A stretch of 7,584 nt of DNA from an uncultured Bacteroidales bacterium (GTDB taxonomy: Bacteria > Bacteroidota > Bacteroidia > Bacteroidales > UBA932), in assembly GCA_946549475.1 (NCBI GenBank), contig CAMNQO010000080.1, forward strand, positions 1 through 7,584, in the 5' to 3' direction. Positions 6,967 through 7,584 of the stretch are shown here, one piece after another; position 1 is the stretch's first letter, and the number at the start of each line of letters is the position of its first letter. Below the pieces are notes generated by a model. It did no database searches and had not been told where the DNA came from. It worked only from the letters and a program-made list of their open reading frames with translations. The position numbers and the translations under genes were made by a program.

Positions 6967-7305
6967 ATGAAAAAAATCCTGCTCGCCCTGCTGGGCGCCC
7001 TTCTGCTGACCGCTTGCGGCACCGGCTCCTATACCGTAGTTTCCGGCAAGGCCGACGAAGCGATGCTGTCCTTCGTAAGTCCCCGTGCCACCGCCATTTC
7101 CGTCACCGTAGATAACGCGGAGTACTCCCTGAAAACGGTCAAGACGACAGCGTGGAAGAAAGACCGGAATATCAAGGCGACGACGCAGAACACCCTCATC
7201 GTCACCCCCGGACAGCACAAACTGGTCGTCTGCATCGACGGCAAAGAAGTGTTGAACAAAACAGTTTTCATTTCCGTCCAGGAACACAAAATCGTCGAGT
7301 TATGA
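6967..7305 (+). CDS. Small PEGA-like lipoprotein of unknown function
   Basis: A 112-residue precursor with a lipoprotein signal peptide (MKKILLALLGALLL) and lipobox LTAC ending at C17. The ATG at 6967 lies 7 nt after the stop of the CsgG-like gene. No Asp follows the cysteine, and no charged surface-export signal of the Bacteroidota type follows it (the sequence is CGTGSYTVV), so it probably stays on the periplasmic side of a membrane. The mature part is about 95 residues and looks all-beta: AISVTVDN...YSLKTVKTT, then TLIVTPGQHKLVVCIDGKEV and a closing TVFISVQEHKIVEL. The PGxHxLxVxxDG pattern with two flanking strands resembles a PEGA-type beta-sandwich domain, though this is a reading of pattern only. 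I do not recognise a named family. Its stop codon overlaps the next ATG, so it is coupled to the DUF4810 gene and is likely a subunit or accessory of the same envelope complex. Confidence 0.8.
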   Translation: MKKILLALLGALLLTACGTGSYTVVSGKADEAMLSFVSPRATAISVTVDNAEYSLKTVKTTAWKKDRNIKATTQNTLIVTPGQHKLVVCIDGKEVLNKTVFISVQEHKIVEL

Positions 7306-7584
7306 AAAAAGCCGCGCTGCTCCTGCTTGCAGCCGTTATCCTGAGTGCCTGCGGGACTACCAGCGACCTGTACAGCTGGGGAGGCTACCGCAACAAGACA
7401 AGCGCCTACGAGGATTACGCCTATCAGTATTATCATCGGCAGACCCCCGAGAGTCTCTGCAACCTGATTGCCTGCTACGAAGAGTTGGTCAGCACGCCGG
7501 GCGGAAGCCGGCAGGTCCCCCCTCCGGGAATTTGCGCGGAGTACGGGTATCTGCTGCTCTTGCCGGAAACGGCCGTGACCTTTA
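7302..7584 (+). CDS. DUF4810-type lipoprotein, 3' end cut by window edge
   Basis: Only 94 residues are present; family members are usually about 110-130. The start ATG at 7302 overlaps the previous stop (ATGA), a sign of translational coupling. A lipoprotein signal peptide ends at C17 (LSAC). The mature protein begins CGTTSDLYSWGGY, followed by a short tyrosine-rich helix (YEDYAYQYYHR, 36-46) and the segment TPGGSRQVPPPGICAEYGYLLL (65-86). The LYxWGxY opening and PPGxxAExGYLL motif are, to my knowledge, the hallmark of DUF4810. Members are found next to a CsgG homologue and a DUF799/GNA1162 lipoprotein in other Gram-negative bacteria. Function is unknown; a periplasmic, outer-membrane-anchored partner of the CsgG-like protein is the best inference. 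Confidence 0.82.
   Translation, partial: MKKAALLLLAAVILSACGTTSDLYSWGGYRNKTSAYEDYAYQYYHRQTPESLCNLIACYEELVSTPGGSRQVPPPGICAEYGYLLLLPETAVTF

Noticed and set aside
6057..7022. A 321-codon minus-strand frame opposite the CsgG-like gene
   Set aside because: Glycine- and phenylalanine-rich shadow translation that spans from the end of sppA into the next gene; no motif.

Overview
The window looks like a chromosomal segment from a fairly GC-rich member of the Bacteroidota, most likely Bacteroidales. The grounds are the gene families present (an outer-membrane receptor type typical of this group, an SppA ending typical of it, and a CsgG/DUF4810 lipoprotein cluster), A-rich rather than Shine-Dalgarno-type start contexts, and two TAnnTTTG boxes that match the Bacteroidota -7 promoter element. 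Genus cannot be fixed from the sequence alone. All identifications rest on reading motifs by eye; no database search was run.

Layout: eight genes form two divergent blocks that meet in a 163-bp intergenic region (4111-4273), the longest non-coding stretch in the window. Leftward from it (minus strand) run a TonB-dependent outer-membrane receptor (4110-1957), a small exported heavy-metal-associated (HMA) domain protein starting 4 nt after it (1952-1701), then nfnA (1657-797) and nfnB (787 to beyond the left edge). Rightward (plus strand) run sppA (4274-6067), a CsgG/HfaB-family protein (6078-6959), a small PEGA-like lipoprotein (6967-7305) and a DUF4810 lipoprotein that overlaps it by 4 nt and leaves the right edge (7302 onwards).

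How the genes work together: the receptor and the HMA protein read as one envelope metal-handling unit, in which the receptor brings a substrate through the outer membrane under TonB power and the HMA protein binds a soft metal such as copper in the periplasm. nfnAB encodes a cytoplasmic electron-bifurcating NADH-dependent ferredoxin:NADP+ oxidoreductase, a redox-balancing enzyme of anaerobes. It lies 43 nt behind the HMA gene, and a functional link to it is not evident. On the other strand, the membrane peptidase SppA is tightly followed by the CsgG-like, PEGA-like and DUF4810 genes. That order suggests an envelope-assembly complex whose next gene, just outside the window, would be expected to encode a DUF799/GNA1162-type lipoprotein.

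The least described part is the right-hand envelope cluster, especially the 112-residue lipoprotein and the CsgG homologue without a lipobox cysteine. No RNA genes, insertion sequences, CRISPR arrays, attachment sites or obvious repeats were seen, and no clear rho-independent terminator.
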